A stretch of DNA of 64,000 bases from Candidatus Gastranaerophilales bacterium (GTDB lineage: Bacteria > Cyanobacteriota > Vampirovibrionia > Gastranaerophilales > Gastranaerophilaceae): contig CALUVW010000008.1 of assembly GCA_944324315.1 (NCBI GenBank), positions 1 through 64,000 of the forward strand, written 5' to 3'. The notes under the pieces are model-generated. The model worked only from the letters and a program-made list of their open reading frames with translations, ran no database searches and was not told the origin of the DNA. This document shows, one piece after another, positions 16,809-25,239 of this stretch (position 1 is its first letter; each line of letters opens with the position of its first letter). A program made the translations under genes and the position numbers.

Positions 16809-16836
16809 ATTATAAACTGTTTTTTATAAATTTCAA
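16809..16836 (-). promoter_or_regulatory. Promoter of the tmRNA transcript
   Basis: On the minus strand TTGAAA (16836-16831) and TATAAT (16814-16809) are 16 bp apart, placing the start near 16802. No other promoter is evident between here and the tmRNA 5' end, so the leader should be part of the primary transcript. Confidence 0.65.
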
Positions 16837-16837
16837 G

Positions 16838-17242
16838 CTATTCTGTTATGTGGAATGAACATTTTGAACAGTGCGCTTTAGGGTGAAGCATCAAGTTATC
16901 TTCCAGATCATAAAGTTTTGCAATTCTTGTAATTAAAGGCGCGCCGCATTTAGGACATTTAAGACCGCCGGCACCGTTTAAAATAAGTTCTTTCAGACTG
17001 TCGATTACTTCTTGTGAAACTGTATAACTTGTAAAATCTTTTTCAAGTGCTTTTATTTCTTTAGGGTCGCATTTAAGAACTTTTGCAAGATTTTGTCTGA
17101 CAGTAACAGGTAAAAATAATTCTTTGCCTGCTTCTATATCCTCAATTAAATTCAATGGCAAGTTGCATTCTTTGGCAAGACCTTTTGTTGAATAACCTGC
17201 TTCATCCCTTTTGTGTTGTATAAATTGAGCTAATGTTTTCAT
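16838..17242 (-). CDS. XRE-type HTH protein with C-terminal zinc ribbon
   Basis: 134 residues: a Cro/C1 HTH at residues 1-65 (LAQFIQHKRDEAGYSTKGLA), a helical linker, and a four-cysteine zinc ribbon (CPKCGAPLI ... HCSKCSFHITE) at the end. The combination suggests a DNA-binding regulator with a metal-stabilised second module. The gene ends about 2 bp before the -35 of the tmRNA promoter, on the same strand. Confidence 0.8.
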   Translation of the reverse strand: MKTLAQFIQHKRDEAGYSTKGLAKECNLPLNLIEDIEAGKELFLPVTVRQNLAKVLKCDPKEIKALEKDFTSYTVSQEVIDSLKELILNGAGGLKCPKCGAPLITRIAKLYDLEDNLMLHPKAHCSKCSFHITE

Positions 17243-17259
17243 AATTCATATTATATGCA

Positions 17260-17290
17260 GAAACACCCTCACTATTCAAGAGGGTGTTTC
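17260..17290. terminator. Hairpin between two minus-strand genes
   Basis: GAAACACCCTC pairs with GAGGGTGTTTC around a 9-nt loop. It lies downstream of the repeat-rich protein gene and upstream of the HTH/zinc-ribbon gene. The T-tract is weak, so it may be an imperfect terminator or an mRNA-end stabiliser. Confidence 0.55.
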
Positions 17291-17322
17291 AAAGTATAGA
17301 AAGGGGGACTGGTTAGTTAAGA

Positions 17323-18396
17323 TTAGTTTGACCAACCTGGTCGATTAGAGTCTTCACTTCTTTTTGCATAATCAGAATAGATTACAGCCTGATCAAAGTT
17401 ATAGCGAGCAAATTCAAGGTTACCTTCTTCATCATAAACAGGATTACCTGTTTCCGGATCAAGAATTACAGAGCCATACATGAAAGTTCCTGCTGCTTGA
17501 CCTTTTTCGTAATTGCCGCGATATAATAAATTATTGTTGTTATCAAATATTGATCTTATATTTTCTTTTCCGTTTCTTCCGTTTGTACGTACTTCATAGC
17601 CTGCATAATTCCATAAATATTGTTCGTTATCTGCTGGTTTTTTATTAGTATTGGCAATATATCTTGTAATTTTAATACCTTTGCCCGGAACATCGGTTAC
17701 AATACCTTTCAAGTAGTATGTTTTCGGGTTGTCCGTTTCATACATATCAATAACTTTTGTCACTACTGCTAATTGACGTTTATTTGTTTCTACGCTGTCA
17801 ACCATAGATTCATAAAATACGTTGTCGTATCTGTTGTGCGCTTTTGAACCTACGTACACAACGCTGTCACGACCTGAGCCGTTAGGAGTAGGTCCGTCAA
17901 TAGGAATACCGATATTTTCACCTTGTGCAATTAAAGAATCTCCTATATGGAAAGGATAATCTTTGATATAAATCGGTTTAATTTCTGTATGTATTATAGT
18001 ATCTCCAGGCATTACAACTGTGTCACCAGGCATATATATTGTGTCACCAGGCATGTATATCGTATCTCCTGGAGTATATATTGTGTCTGGTTTAATAATT
18101 GTAACAGTATCTTTATGTTCAGTATTACCACCTATTACAATAGCTGAAGCACTAGCGCTGGCGCTTGCACTGGCACTTGCTGATACTTCATAAGGTTCGC
18201 AAGATGCGGCACCGCCTGCTGCACCAAGAATCATTAAGCCATAAAGGAGATTTCTCATAGCTTTAGCGCCTTCAGGTGAAGTTATATTTTTTTGTTGAGG
18301 ATTGGTATTTAGTTGTTTTTGTTTTTTATCATCATTTTTAAATGTTTTACCTGCGAAATTAACAGATGAAATACTATTAATAGCTTTTACATTCAT
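17323..18396 (-). CDS. Repeat-containing protein with Ser-Ala and PGDTIYM repeats
   Basis: 357 residues, start set by GGAGG before ATG. The N-terminus NSISSVNFAGKTFKND carries a short FxGK motif resembling other large proteins here. A hydrophobic stretch (LLYGLMILGAAGGAASC) could be a membrane segment or lipoprotein-like anchor. Seven Ser-Ala dipeptides follow, then four heptad repeats of the form DTIYMPG, then a C-terminal domain of about 200 residues with MORN-like strands (YRGNYEKGQAAGTFMYG). The 6-bp and 21-bp DNA repeats are multiples of three and can change length without breaking the frame. No known family; a surface role is inference. Confidence 0.7.
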   Translation of the reverse strand: MNVKAINSISSVNFAGKTFKNDDKKQKQLNTNPQQKNITSPEGAKAMRNLLYGLMILGAAGGAASCEPYEVSASASASASASASAIVIGGNTEHKDTVTIIKPDTIYTPGDTIYMPGDTIYMPGDTVVMPGDTIIHTEIKPIYIKDYPFHIGDSLIAQGENIGIPIDGPTPNGSGRDSVVYVGSKAHNRYDNVFYESMVDSVETNKRQLAVVTKVIDMYETDNPKTYYLKGIVTDVPGKGIKITRYIANTNKKPADNEQYLWNYAGYEVRTNGRNGKENIRSIFDNNNNLLYRGNYEKGQAAGTFMYGSVILDPETGNPVYDEEGNLEFARYNFDQAVIYSDYAKRSEDSNRPGWSN

Positions 18397-18442
18397 ATTA
18401 AAATTTAACCTCCATTTCTACACTTTATTGTAAATATATAAA

Positions 18443-18492
18443 GTAAAAACATGTTTTTACTTGCTAGAAAATAATATCAAAAACATGTTTTT
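18443..18492. promoter_or_regulatory. Pair of palindromic candidate operator sites
   Basis: GTAAAAACATGTTTTTAC (18443-18460) is a perfect 18-bp palindrome. Its 14-bp core AAAAACATGTTTTT recurs at 18479-18492. Centres are 34 bp apart, upstream of the repeat-containing protein gene. The geometry fits a dimeric repressor bound on one DNA face. Confidence 0.5.
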
Positions 18493-18548
18493 TTATAAAT
18501 TTCTTATTATTATTGAATTTAAGGCTGTTTACAATTTGTAATATTATA

Positions 18549-19574
18549 TTAATTACTTGCCAGTTTTTCTCTTACAAGGGTTTCAATTGTTTGCAAGATA
18601 TCAGGATTTTCTGAAAGAAAATCTCTTGCCTTGTCTCTGCCCTGTCCAAGCTTTTCTTCATTAAAGCTGAACCATGAGCCTGCTTTTTTTACAATATCAA
18701 GATTAACTGCGACATCTAAAATATTACCGATTTTGCAAATACCTTTACCGAATATAATATCAAATTCTGCAGTTCTGAAAGGCGGTGCTACTTTATTTTT
18801 AACAACTCTTACTCTGACGTGGTTTCCTACATCACCTTCATCACCTTTTACACCTTCTGTACGTTTTATTTCCATACGCACTGATGCATAATATTTCAAG
18901 GCGTTTCCGCCGGTAGTTGTTTCTGGATTTCCGTACATAACGCCTATTTTCATTCTCAATTGATTGATGAAAATAACTGTTGTATTTGTTTTTCCGATAA
19001 TACCTGTTAATTTTCTCAAAGCTTTACTCATCAAACGAGCCTGCAGTCCCATTTGTTGATCTTCCATAGACCCTTCGATTTCGGCTTTTGGAACAAGAGC
19101 TGCAACAGAGTCAACAACAACAACATCGACAGCACCTGAGCGAACGAGTTCTTCTGTAATATCAAGAGCCTGTTCTCCTGTATCAGGTTGTGATATGAGT
19201 AAATCGTCAACCTGTACCCCTAAATTTCTTGCATATTCCGGATCAAGTGCATGTTCTGCATCTACATAGGCTGCTATACCGCCTCTTTTCTGACATTCAG
19301 CAACAATATGCTGCGCAAGAGTAGTTTTGCCGGAACTTTCAGGACCGTATATTTCAATTATACGACCTCTTGGAACTCCGCCTATACCAAGGGCTACATC
19401 CAGTGACAATGCGCCTGTCGGGATTGCATCAACGTTAACCGTTGCTTTATCGCCGAGTTTCATTATTGCGCCTTTGCCGAAATCTTTTTCAATTTTTTCT
19501 ATAGCAAGTTTTAAGGCTTTGCTTCTTTCATCTGTATTTGACGGTGTTTCAATTTCTTTATCTTTTACTGCCAT
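18549..19574 (-). CDS. recA: Recombinase A
   Basis: 341 residues, full length for RecA. Walker A GPESSGKT is at residues 77-84, Walker [11 protein letters not shown] follows, and the signature [14 protein letters not shown] and [14 protein letters not shown] are intact. It forms the presynaptic filament for strand exchange and triggers LexA-type autocleavage. AAGGAATT precedes the ATG. No LexA-like site is obvious immediately upstream, and it sits about 75 bp downstream of the MerR-like/coiled-coil gene on the same strand. Confidence 0.98.
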   Translation of the reverse strand: MAVKDKEIETPSNTDERSKALKLAIEKIEKDFGKGAIMKLGDKATVNVDAIPTGALSLDVALGIGGVPRGRIIEIYGPESSGKTTLAQHIVAECQKRGGIAAYVDAEHALDPEYARNLGVQVDDLLISQPDTGEQALDITEELVRSGAVDVVVVDSVAALVPKAEIEGSMEDQQMGLQARLMSKALRKLTGIIGKTNTTVIFINQLRMKIGVMYGNPETTTGGNALKYYASVRMEIKRTEGVKGDEGDVGNHVRVRVVKNKVAPPFRTAEFDIIFGKGICKIGNILDVAVNLDIVKKAGSWFSFNEEKLGQGRDKARDFLSENPDILQTIETLVREKLASN

Positions 19575-19647
19575 ATTTAATTCCTTTTTCTTTTATCTTG
19601 AAGGGCAAAGCCCGAAAATCCGTCTTAAAAATAATTCAAAACAAATA

Positions 19648-20145
19648 TTATTCCCAGGAATGTTTTTCTTTTTTCTTATAGAAACCAAGTCCTACAGGTT
19701 TGTATGAATGTAATTCATTTTTAAGCTGATAAATTTCTTTATTAAGATCAATAATTTTTTGTCTCAATGTTTCATTATCTGTTTTGCAACGAATAAGTTC
19801 AACAACAACTTCATCCATGCCTTCCAGTTTTTCGTCAATAAGTTTGGAAATTCTGTTGCTAAGTTTATTTTCCATATCTTTTAACGAATTTAATATGTTC
19901 ATTATTGCGGAAGGCTGTTTTGCCGGTGCAGCTGCAGGCGGCAATGAAGCAACTTTCATTGCTTGAACTCGTCGGAGATTTTTTACTTCTTCATAAGAAA
20001 AATAAGTTTGTCCTTTGCTGTTTTTTCTGGGTAATATGGAAGCTCGTTTGCATAATTCAACGATTTCCTTGTTATCTGTTTTTAAAATACTTCTCACTTC
20101 TTGCGGAGATAAAGTTTTCCCCTTCAACTCTTGTTCTAATATCAT
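19648..20145 (-). CDS. MerR-like HTH plus coiled-coil protein
   Basis: 165 residues. The N-terminal 60 resemble a MerR-type winged helix (LSPQEVRSILKTDNKEIVEL, then YFSYEEVKNLRRVQAMK), joined by an Ala/Pro linker (ASLPPAAAPAKQP) to a long heptad coiled coil (LKDMENKLSNRISKLIDEKL ... LNKEIYQLKNEL). This layout resembles MerR-like chromosome- or plasmid-associated DNA-binding proteins. The gene lies upstream of recA. A regulatory or DNA-architectural role is inference. Confidence 0.7.
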   Translation of the reverse strand: MILEQELKGKTLSPQEVRSILKTDNKEIVELCKRASILPRKNSKGQTYFSYEEVKNLRRVQAMKVASLPPAAAPAKQPSAIMNILNSLKDMENKLSNRISKLIDEKLEGMDEVVVELIRCKTDNETLRQKIIDLNKEIYQLKNELHSYKPVGLGFYKKKEKHSWE

Positions 20146-20285
20146 TGTATATCCCTCAAAATTTCTCCACTTATATTGTATTTTATATATAAAAAAAAGA
20201 CAAATAGATTTTATAATCTTGTAACATCACTTAATAAAATTTTTTATAATTTTATTATTAAGGGTTAAAGATAAATCCTATTAGT

Positions 20286-21017
20286 TTACTTACACACTGA
20301 GAGATATCTTTTTTGCGGTTTGTTAAATTTAATTTTGTCCAGCCGACTTTTTATAAATTCTGCTTTTTCACAAAAGGGTTTAAGCTGTAAAAATTTTCTG
20401 TAATATCTTTGAGCGTCTGATAATTTGCCTAACTTTTCAAAACATACGCCTATACCGGCATAGGCATTATAATAGTCAGGGTTAAGTTTTATAAGATGTC
20501 CGAGAATTTTTACGGCTTCTTTGTATCTGTTGAGCTTCATAAGAAGAGTTGATTTATGTTCGTATGCTTTTAAGAAACCTTTAGAATTTTCAATTAATTT
20601 TTGATAAATCATTAAGGCAAGTTCATATTCTTCACACATTTCATGTGCAATACCTAGCTGTAAAATTGCATCAGGGTTATCAGGATTGATTTGAATTGCT
20701 CTTACAAAGTTTTTTATTGCTCCGCATGAAATTCCTTCATTAAGATGACATATTCCGAGTTCAAAAAAGGCTTCGTAAAAATCTTCTTTTAAATTCGTTG
20801 CAATATCAAGATATTTTATGGCTTTTGAATATTTTTCCATGTTTTTGTAACACAAACCTAAGCCGTAATAATTTTCAGCATTATTTCTGTCAATTAAAAT
20901 TGCATTAAGATAGTTTGAGGCAGCTTCCTTGTATAATTTTTTGAAAAACAGGATATTTGCTTTTTCTCTAAAAATATTTGTGGCAGTGTTTGATAGTAAA
21001 TTTTTACCGGAGTTCAA
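20286..21017 (-). CDS. Tetratricopeptide-repeat protein
   Basis: 243 residues, about six TPR units in a row (NYYGLGLCYKNMEKYSKAIK; AFFELGICHLNEGISCGAIK; AILQLGIAHEMCEEYELALM; AYAGIGVCFEKLGKLSDAQR). No signal peptide, so probably cytosolic. TTG is used as start, with AAGG about 8 nt upstream. TPR arrays scaffold protein complexes; a partner cannot be named. It is divergent from the secreted paralogue pair at 21134. Confidence 0.85.
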   Translation of the reverse strand: MNSGKNLLSNTATNIFREKANILFFKKLYKEAASNYLNAILIDRNNAENYYGLGLCYKNMEKYSKAIKYLDIATNLKEDFYEAFFELGICHLNEGISCGAIKNFVRAIQINPDNPDAILQLGIAHEMCEEYELALMIYQKLIENSKGFLKAYEHKSTLLMKLNRYKEAVKILGHLIKLNPDYYNAYAGIGVCFEKLGKLSDAQRYYRKFLQLKPFCEKAEFIKSRLDKIKFNKPQKRYLSVCK

Positions 21018-21133
21018 TTTTCAACCTTCTTTCAATATTATGATAGTTTTTTTTAGGAATTTGAAGAACAACCGTTTGATGTATACTTTATCAATCATTG
21101 GATTTATAATTTCTGTTGTGTTATAAAATTGTT

Positions 21134-21946
21134 ATGAAAAAGTATTTTGTATGGTTATTAATCTTTTTAGCAATGCCTGTTATGGCAGATGAGGTTTCCC
21201 TTAAAGGAGTTGAACCGCAAAAGATTGAATTGCCTAAAACAAATGTAAATGCAAAGCAGTCATTAATTGTTAATGACAAACAGGTTTTGGAAGAGCTTGT
21301 AAAATTACAAAAAGAAAAGGATGTTGAAGATATTGAAAATCTCTGGAAGGGAACTGTCGAAAACAATCAGGTTATAGGTTTTGCACTAAAAAAACTTGCT
21401 ACACCAGAAAGTCAGAGAAGGATTCATTCATCGTTAATGGCAAAAACTTTATCTGCTGTTGTTGCCGGAGCTTCTCTTGCTCCTTCATTAATAGGGGCGG
21501 ATTATATGATGCAGTCATCGGCATTTGCTGCAGGACGCCTTGCCCAGAATTTGATTAACCGTAAAAATATGCCGACAGAAATTCCTCTTACCGATACTGA
21601 GTTGATAGAGCTGGCAGGTCTTGTTGAAACTTTACAGGATAAAATTATTACTGCATATTACAATTACAAAAGTTCTTTATCTCAGTTGAAAGAAACCCGT
21701 CAGAGACTTCTTTTATATAATAAAAATTACGCTAAAGCTCTTGATGAAGAAGATTTGATGGAGATTACAATTTCTTCGGCTTTGTATGATAATATGCGTG
21801 TTGAAGAATTTTATTATCTTGAAAGCGCAAAAAAATATCATTTGGAGTTACAAAGACTTGCCGGAAAAAAAGTTGTGGATAAATTAAATTTATATCAGTT
21901 CAATTATAATTCAACACTAGTTGGAGATAAGGCGGTGCAAAAATGA
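21134..21946 (+). CDS. Secreted helical protein, first of a tandem paralogue pair (TolC-like pattern)
   Basis: 270 residues with a signal peptide (FVWLLIFLAMPVMA). The mature protein has LWKGTVENNQVIGFALKKLA, a Gly/Ala-rich mid-section, then long helices (DKIITAYYNYKSSLSQLKET ... YYLESAKKYHLELQRLAG). The helical part resembles one half of a TolC-type efflux protein, but the length is about half. It aligns throughout with the next gene. TATAAA is 6 nt before ATG with no Shine-Dalgarno, so the transcript may be leaderless. Stop and next start overlap by 4 bp. Confidence 0.75.
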   Translation: MKKYFVWLLIFLAMPVMADEVSLKGVEPQKIELPKTNVNAKQSLIVNDKQVLEELVKLQKEKDVEDIENLWKGTVENNQVIGFALKKLATPESQRRIHSSLMAKTLSAVVAGASLAPSLIGADYMMQSSAFAAGRLAQNLINRKNMPTEIPLTDTELIELAGLVETLQDKIITAYYNYKSSLSQLKETRQRLLLYNKNYAKALDEEDLMEITISSALYDNMRVEEFYYLESAKKYHLELQRLAGKKVVDKLNLYQFNYNSTLVGDKAVQK

Positions 21947-22830
21947 AAAAGTGTTTAATCGCTGCTTTAATATTAAATTTATTTTTGCCTTCATTTGCAG
22001 TTAAATATGAGGATATAAAAATGCCAAAACCTCCGGCTTACAGAACGGGGCTTTCAGAAGATCCAGAAAAAGAGTATATGGAAGCTAAGGCAGAAAATAA
22101 AGTTCATCAGGAATATGTGAAAAAAGATGCAGAGCAGTTTGATTCCACAGATTTGACGTTTGCTGATTTGAGTATAAAACAGATTTCAAGAGAAGTTGCC
22201 GCTGATTTGGAATTGGATCAGGAAGATATGGTCGGAGATTTGTCAGTATTATGGCAAGGGGCTGCAAGCCAGAGCGATACAATAAATTTCGCCTTATATA
22301 AACTTGCCAATCCTGATGAGGATAAACCTGATGAAAAGTCAGTTAAAAAAGTCCTTACGACAATTGCGAGCATGTCAACACTTGTCGGAGCCGGCATGGG
22401 AAACCCGCTTCTTGCTACAGGATCAATCATTGGCGGAAATATTTTGGGGATTATGTCTCAAGATACAAAAGCTCTTAACTATAAGTATACAAAAGTAACT
22501 GATGCAGATATGATTATACTTGTAAGAAAAATTGAGGATCTTCAGCAAAAAACAGTTGATTTATATTATAACTATATGACTGCACGTAAAAAACTTAATA
22601 TGATTGAAAAAATCACTGCGGAACGCAAAAAGAATTATGATATTTCTCAGGATATGTCAAAGGAATTAATTCTTATAACAGATGCTTACTACAGAACTGC
22701 CCTTGATAACCAGATGAAGGCACGTTCCGATTATTATGCGAAACGCGCGGCACTTGAACAGTTTGTCGGAAATGATGTTTTTGCTCAATTTGAAAAGGAT
22801 TTAGAAAAACGTGAAGCAGGTGCTGAATAG
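21943..22830 (+). CDS. Secreted helical protein, second of the tandem paralogue pair (TolC-like pattern)
   Basis: 295 residues with a signal peptide (CLIAALILNLFLPSFA). It matches its upstream neighbour: VLWQGAASQSDTINFALYKL corresponds to LWKGTVENNQVIGFALKKLA, and LYYNYMTARKKLNMIEK to AYYNYKSSLSQLKE. It ends with YAKRAALEQFVG, the Ala-Arg-Ala-Leu-Glu type of sequence common in TolC family repeats. The pair could form a hetero-oligomer in the envelope; this is inference. It overlaps the neighbouring acyltransferase start by 1 bp (TAGTG). Confidence 0.75.
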   Translation: MKKCLIAALILNLFLPSFAVKYEDIKMPKPPAYRTGLSEDPEKEYMEAKAENKVHQEYVKKDAEQFDSTDLTFADLSIKQISREVAADLELDQEDMVGDLSVLWQGAASQSDTINFALYKLANPDEDKPDEKSVKKVLTTIASMSTLVGAGMGNPLLATGSIIGGNILGIMSQDTKALNYKYTKVTDADMIILVRKIEDLQQKTVDLYYNYMTARKKLNMIEKITAERKKNYDISQDMSKELILITDAYYRTALDNQMKARSDYYAKRAALEQFVGNDVFAQFEKDLEKREAGAE

Positions 22831-23489
22831 TGATATTCATCCCTTATGAAGTTAAAACAGGGTTTGAAAATATGCAGATTGATAACAATTTGCTTGAAAA
22901 TGCTATAAAAAATCAGCAAAAAGAGCCTGTTTTTCGATTATACGGCTGGTCTCCGGCATGTGTTTCTCTTGGGAGAAATCAAAAAAGCGATTTTATTGAT
23001 GAAAATTTTCTAAGAGAAAATAAAATTGATATAACAAAGCGTTTAACTGGAGGGCGTGCACTTTTGCACGATGATGAAATAACATACAGTTTTATCTGCC
23101 CTGTTTCTTATTTAAAAAACGGTTGCAGCGTTATAGAGTCTTATAAGGAAATCTCACAAATTTTAATTAAAGCTTTTCAGAAAGTTGGTATTGAACTGGA
23201 TTTTGGCGGAGTAAAAAAATATAAAGGTCATTTGGATTACTGCATGCTCGTATCAACCGGTGCCGATTTATGCTGGAACGGTAAAAAACTTATAGGTTCT
23301 GCACAATTTAGAAAAAATGATTATATTTTGCAGCATGGCTCAATTCTATATGATTATAAAATAGATTTGCTTGAAAAAATATTTAAAGAAAAGGTCGATA
23401 CATCTTTGATAACTTCATTAAAAGAAATTACTCCTTCTTTGAAAAAGCAAGATGTTATTGAATTGTTAAGTAATGTTAAATCGGTTTAA
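22830..23489 (+). CDS. Lipoate/octanoate--protein transferase family protein (LipM-like)
   Basis: 219 residues of the biotin/lipoate cofactor-transferase fold. Motifs: RLTGGRALLHDDEITYSF, DYCMLVSTGADLCWNGKK, LIGSAQFRKNDYILQHGS. The Cys in DYCM sits where LipM-type octanoyltransferases carry their catalytic cysteine. The enzyme would move octanoyl or lipoyl groups onto E2 or GcvH subunits. Start is GTG at 22830, overlapping the previous stop. Distinguishing LipM from a lipoate ligase needs a tree. Confidence 0.85.
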   Translation: MIFIPYEVKTGFENMQIDNNLLENAIKNQQKEPVFRLYGWSPACVSLGRNQKSDFIDENFLRENKIDITKRLTGGRALLHDDEITYSFICPVSYLKNGCSVIESYKEISQILIKAFQKVGIELDFGGVKKYKGHLDYCMLVSTGADLCWNGKKLIGSAQFRKNDYILQHGSILYDYKIDLLEKIFKEKVDTSLITSLKEITPSLKKQDVIELLSNVKSV

Positions 23490-23615
23490 ACACTAGTAAA
23501 ATAAAGGTTTTAGGTAGTTTTTGTTTTTCTTATCAATTATAAGAGGCAATTTTTATAAATAAAAATTCTTTATATAAATACGGGGAATAAAAAAGAATTA
23601 CAGGGGATAATAATT

Positions 23616-25088
23616 ATGTTTAACACAATTCCAATTGGATATCCAACAACGAACGGACCGGTAAATTTGCCGGCGTTCTGGGCTCTTGGTAACAGAGGCT
23701 GGATATCTAATTATGCACAATCTACTCAATATAATGTTTATCCTTCAGGAAATTCTGAATTATCTTATGCATTAGCTCAAGGTGTAGGAAATTCTTCTCA
23801 TATAGGTAATTGGAATCCGATGTTAATCGGTTTGGATTTGACAGGAGGTTCTCAAACTGATCCTGCTTTGATTGCTAAAGGAAATCAGGCAGCATATAAT
23901 TATGGCGCAACTTTAATGGCTCAAGCAATGTTTAGTTCTTCTGTAAGTAATCTTACAGGTCTTGAATCTCAAATTACAAATGTTATGAAATCTGATGATT
24001 TAACTGATGCTCAAAAACAGAAATTACAAGCTATACTTGATAAAATTACAGATTTAAAAGAACGTATTCAAAAAGCAGCACAAAATAATATGTCAACTGC
24101 TGATATGGAAGCTTTCCAGAAAGAGATTATTAATCTCAATGAAGAAGCTTCTAAAGTCGCTCAAGAAATTGCGGAAGAAGTTAAAGCTGCTCAAGCAAAA
24201 GACGGAGTTGATGATGGTACAACACCTTCTGACGGCACAGATTCTACAGATACCACTGATCCTGAGACTGCAATAAAAGAGCAAGAGAAAAAAGCTCTTG
24301 TTTATGAAATGAGTAAAGTTTGTGACAGAATAGACAAAGCAGTTAGAGGTCTGGGTACAAATTATGACGATGACGAAAATGGTATAAAAAATATTTTAGC
24401 AAATGATATTGATAAAGATAATGTTTTGGAACTTTTCGATAGCTGGAATAACAATTATAAAGGTCAAGCCCCCTATGATTCCGGAGATGACAAAAATTAC
24501 GGTCTTATAGGTACATTGATGAATGATTGTGAAGGCGATGAAAAAGAAGAAATAGCAACATATTTAATCGAAGCATTGGCAGACAAAGCTTTTGAACTTG
24601 GTATAGATGTATCAAAAGAAGTTACTGCTGCAAGACAAGCAACTCATTCTAATTTCTTAGGAATGAGAGATGATGATAAAATATGTAAAGCTGTAAATGC
24701 TCTATATGAAAAGGTCAAAGAAGGTGTATCAAGCACTGAAAAAGCAGCAACTGACAAAAAACAAAAAGCTGAAGCTGATAAAAAAGCAGAAGCGGATAAA
24801 GTTAAAAAAGATGCTGAACAACAGTTAGAAAAGGAAAAACAGGAAAAAACAATTCAATTTAGAGACGATATGAGAGAAATTTTAGGTGATGAAAATGCCG
24901 AAATTTCTGATAAAGTTGAATATAAAGACGGTAAATTTGTTATAAGAATTGAAGGCAAAAATTATTATGGCAAAGATTATCTTGAATTAACCGAAGCTAT
25001 TCAAAAAGGAATTGACAATGGAGCAATCAAGCATGGTTCAACTCCTGAGGCATTCCTAAAAAAAGCAACGGTTAAACAGGCAGCGTAA
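23616..25088 (+). CDS. Unknown 490-residue helical protein with an annexin-like motif
   Basis: 490 residues, no classical signal peptide, AGGGGATAATAATT before ATG. The first 110 residues are Asn/Gly/Ser-rich; then come coiled coil (QKQKLQAILDKITDLKERIQ), a Thr/Asp-rich linker, a middle domain, and a Lys/Ala-rich coiled coil (KKQKAEADKKAEADKVKKDA). The middle contains AVRGLGTNYDDDENGIKNIL, strikingly like the annexin signature GLGTDE..I..IL, though the calcium-site acid of a full annexin repeat cannot be confirmed. No family is recognised with confidence. A strong terminator follows. Confidence 0.72.
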   Translation: MFNTIPIGYPTTNGPVNLPAFWALGNRGWISNYAQSTQYNVYPSGNSELSYALAQGVGNSSHIGNWNPMLIGLDLTGGSQTDPALIAKGNQAAYNYGATLMAQAMFSSSVSNLTGLESQITNVMKSDDLTDAQKQKLQAILDKITDLKERIQKAAQNNMSTADMEAFQKEIINLNEEASKVAQEIAEEVKAAQAKDGVDDGTTPSDGTDSTDTTDPETAIKEQEKKALVYEMSKVCDRIDKAVRGLGTNYDDDENGIKNILANDIDKDNVLELFDSWNNNYKGQAPYDSGDDKNYGLIGTLMNDCEGDEKEEIATYLIEALADKAFELGIDVSKEVTAARQATHSNFLGMRDDDKICKAVNALYEKVKEGVSSTEKAATDKKQKAEADKKAEADKVKKDAEQQLEKEKQEKTIQFRDDMREILGDENAEISDKVEYKDGKFVIRIEGKNYYGKDYLELTEAIQKGIDNGAIKHGSTPEAFLKKATVKQAA

Positions 25089-25169
25089 AAAAGAATTAAC
25101 TTAGTGATTCCTCATATTTGGCAGAAAGAAAATCGTAGAAGAAAGTTAGTAGGTTAATGTGTGAAATTT

Positions 25170-25197
25170 GCCCCCTTTTTAAGGGGGCTTTTTTTTT
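25170..25197 (+). terminator. Intrinsic terminator
   Basis: Stem GCCCCCTT/AAGGGGGC with a 3-nt loop, followed by nine T. It ends the 490-residue protein gene; reversed, it has an A-run before the stem and few T after it, so it acts mainly on the plus strand. Confidence 0.9.
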
Positions 25198-25239
25198 AGG
25201 AATGATGTTTAACCGGTAATAGTTTATAATACACAATCT

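Noticed and set aside
18140-18175. Short tandem array considered as CRISPR
   Set aside because: The units are 6 bp, without spacers, and encode Ser-Ala repeats. No CRISPR array or cas gene is visible in the window.
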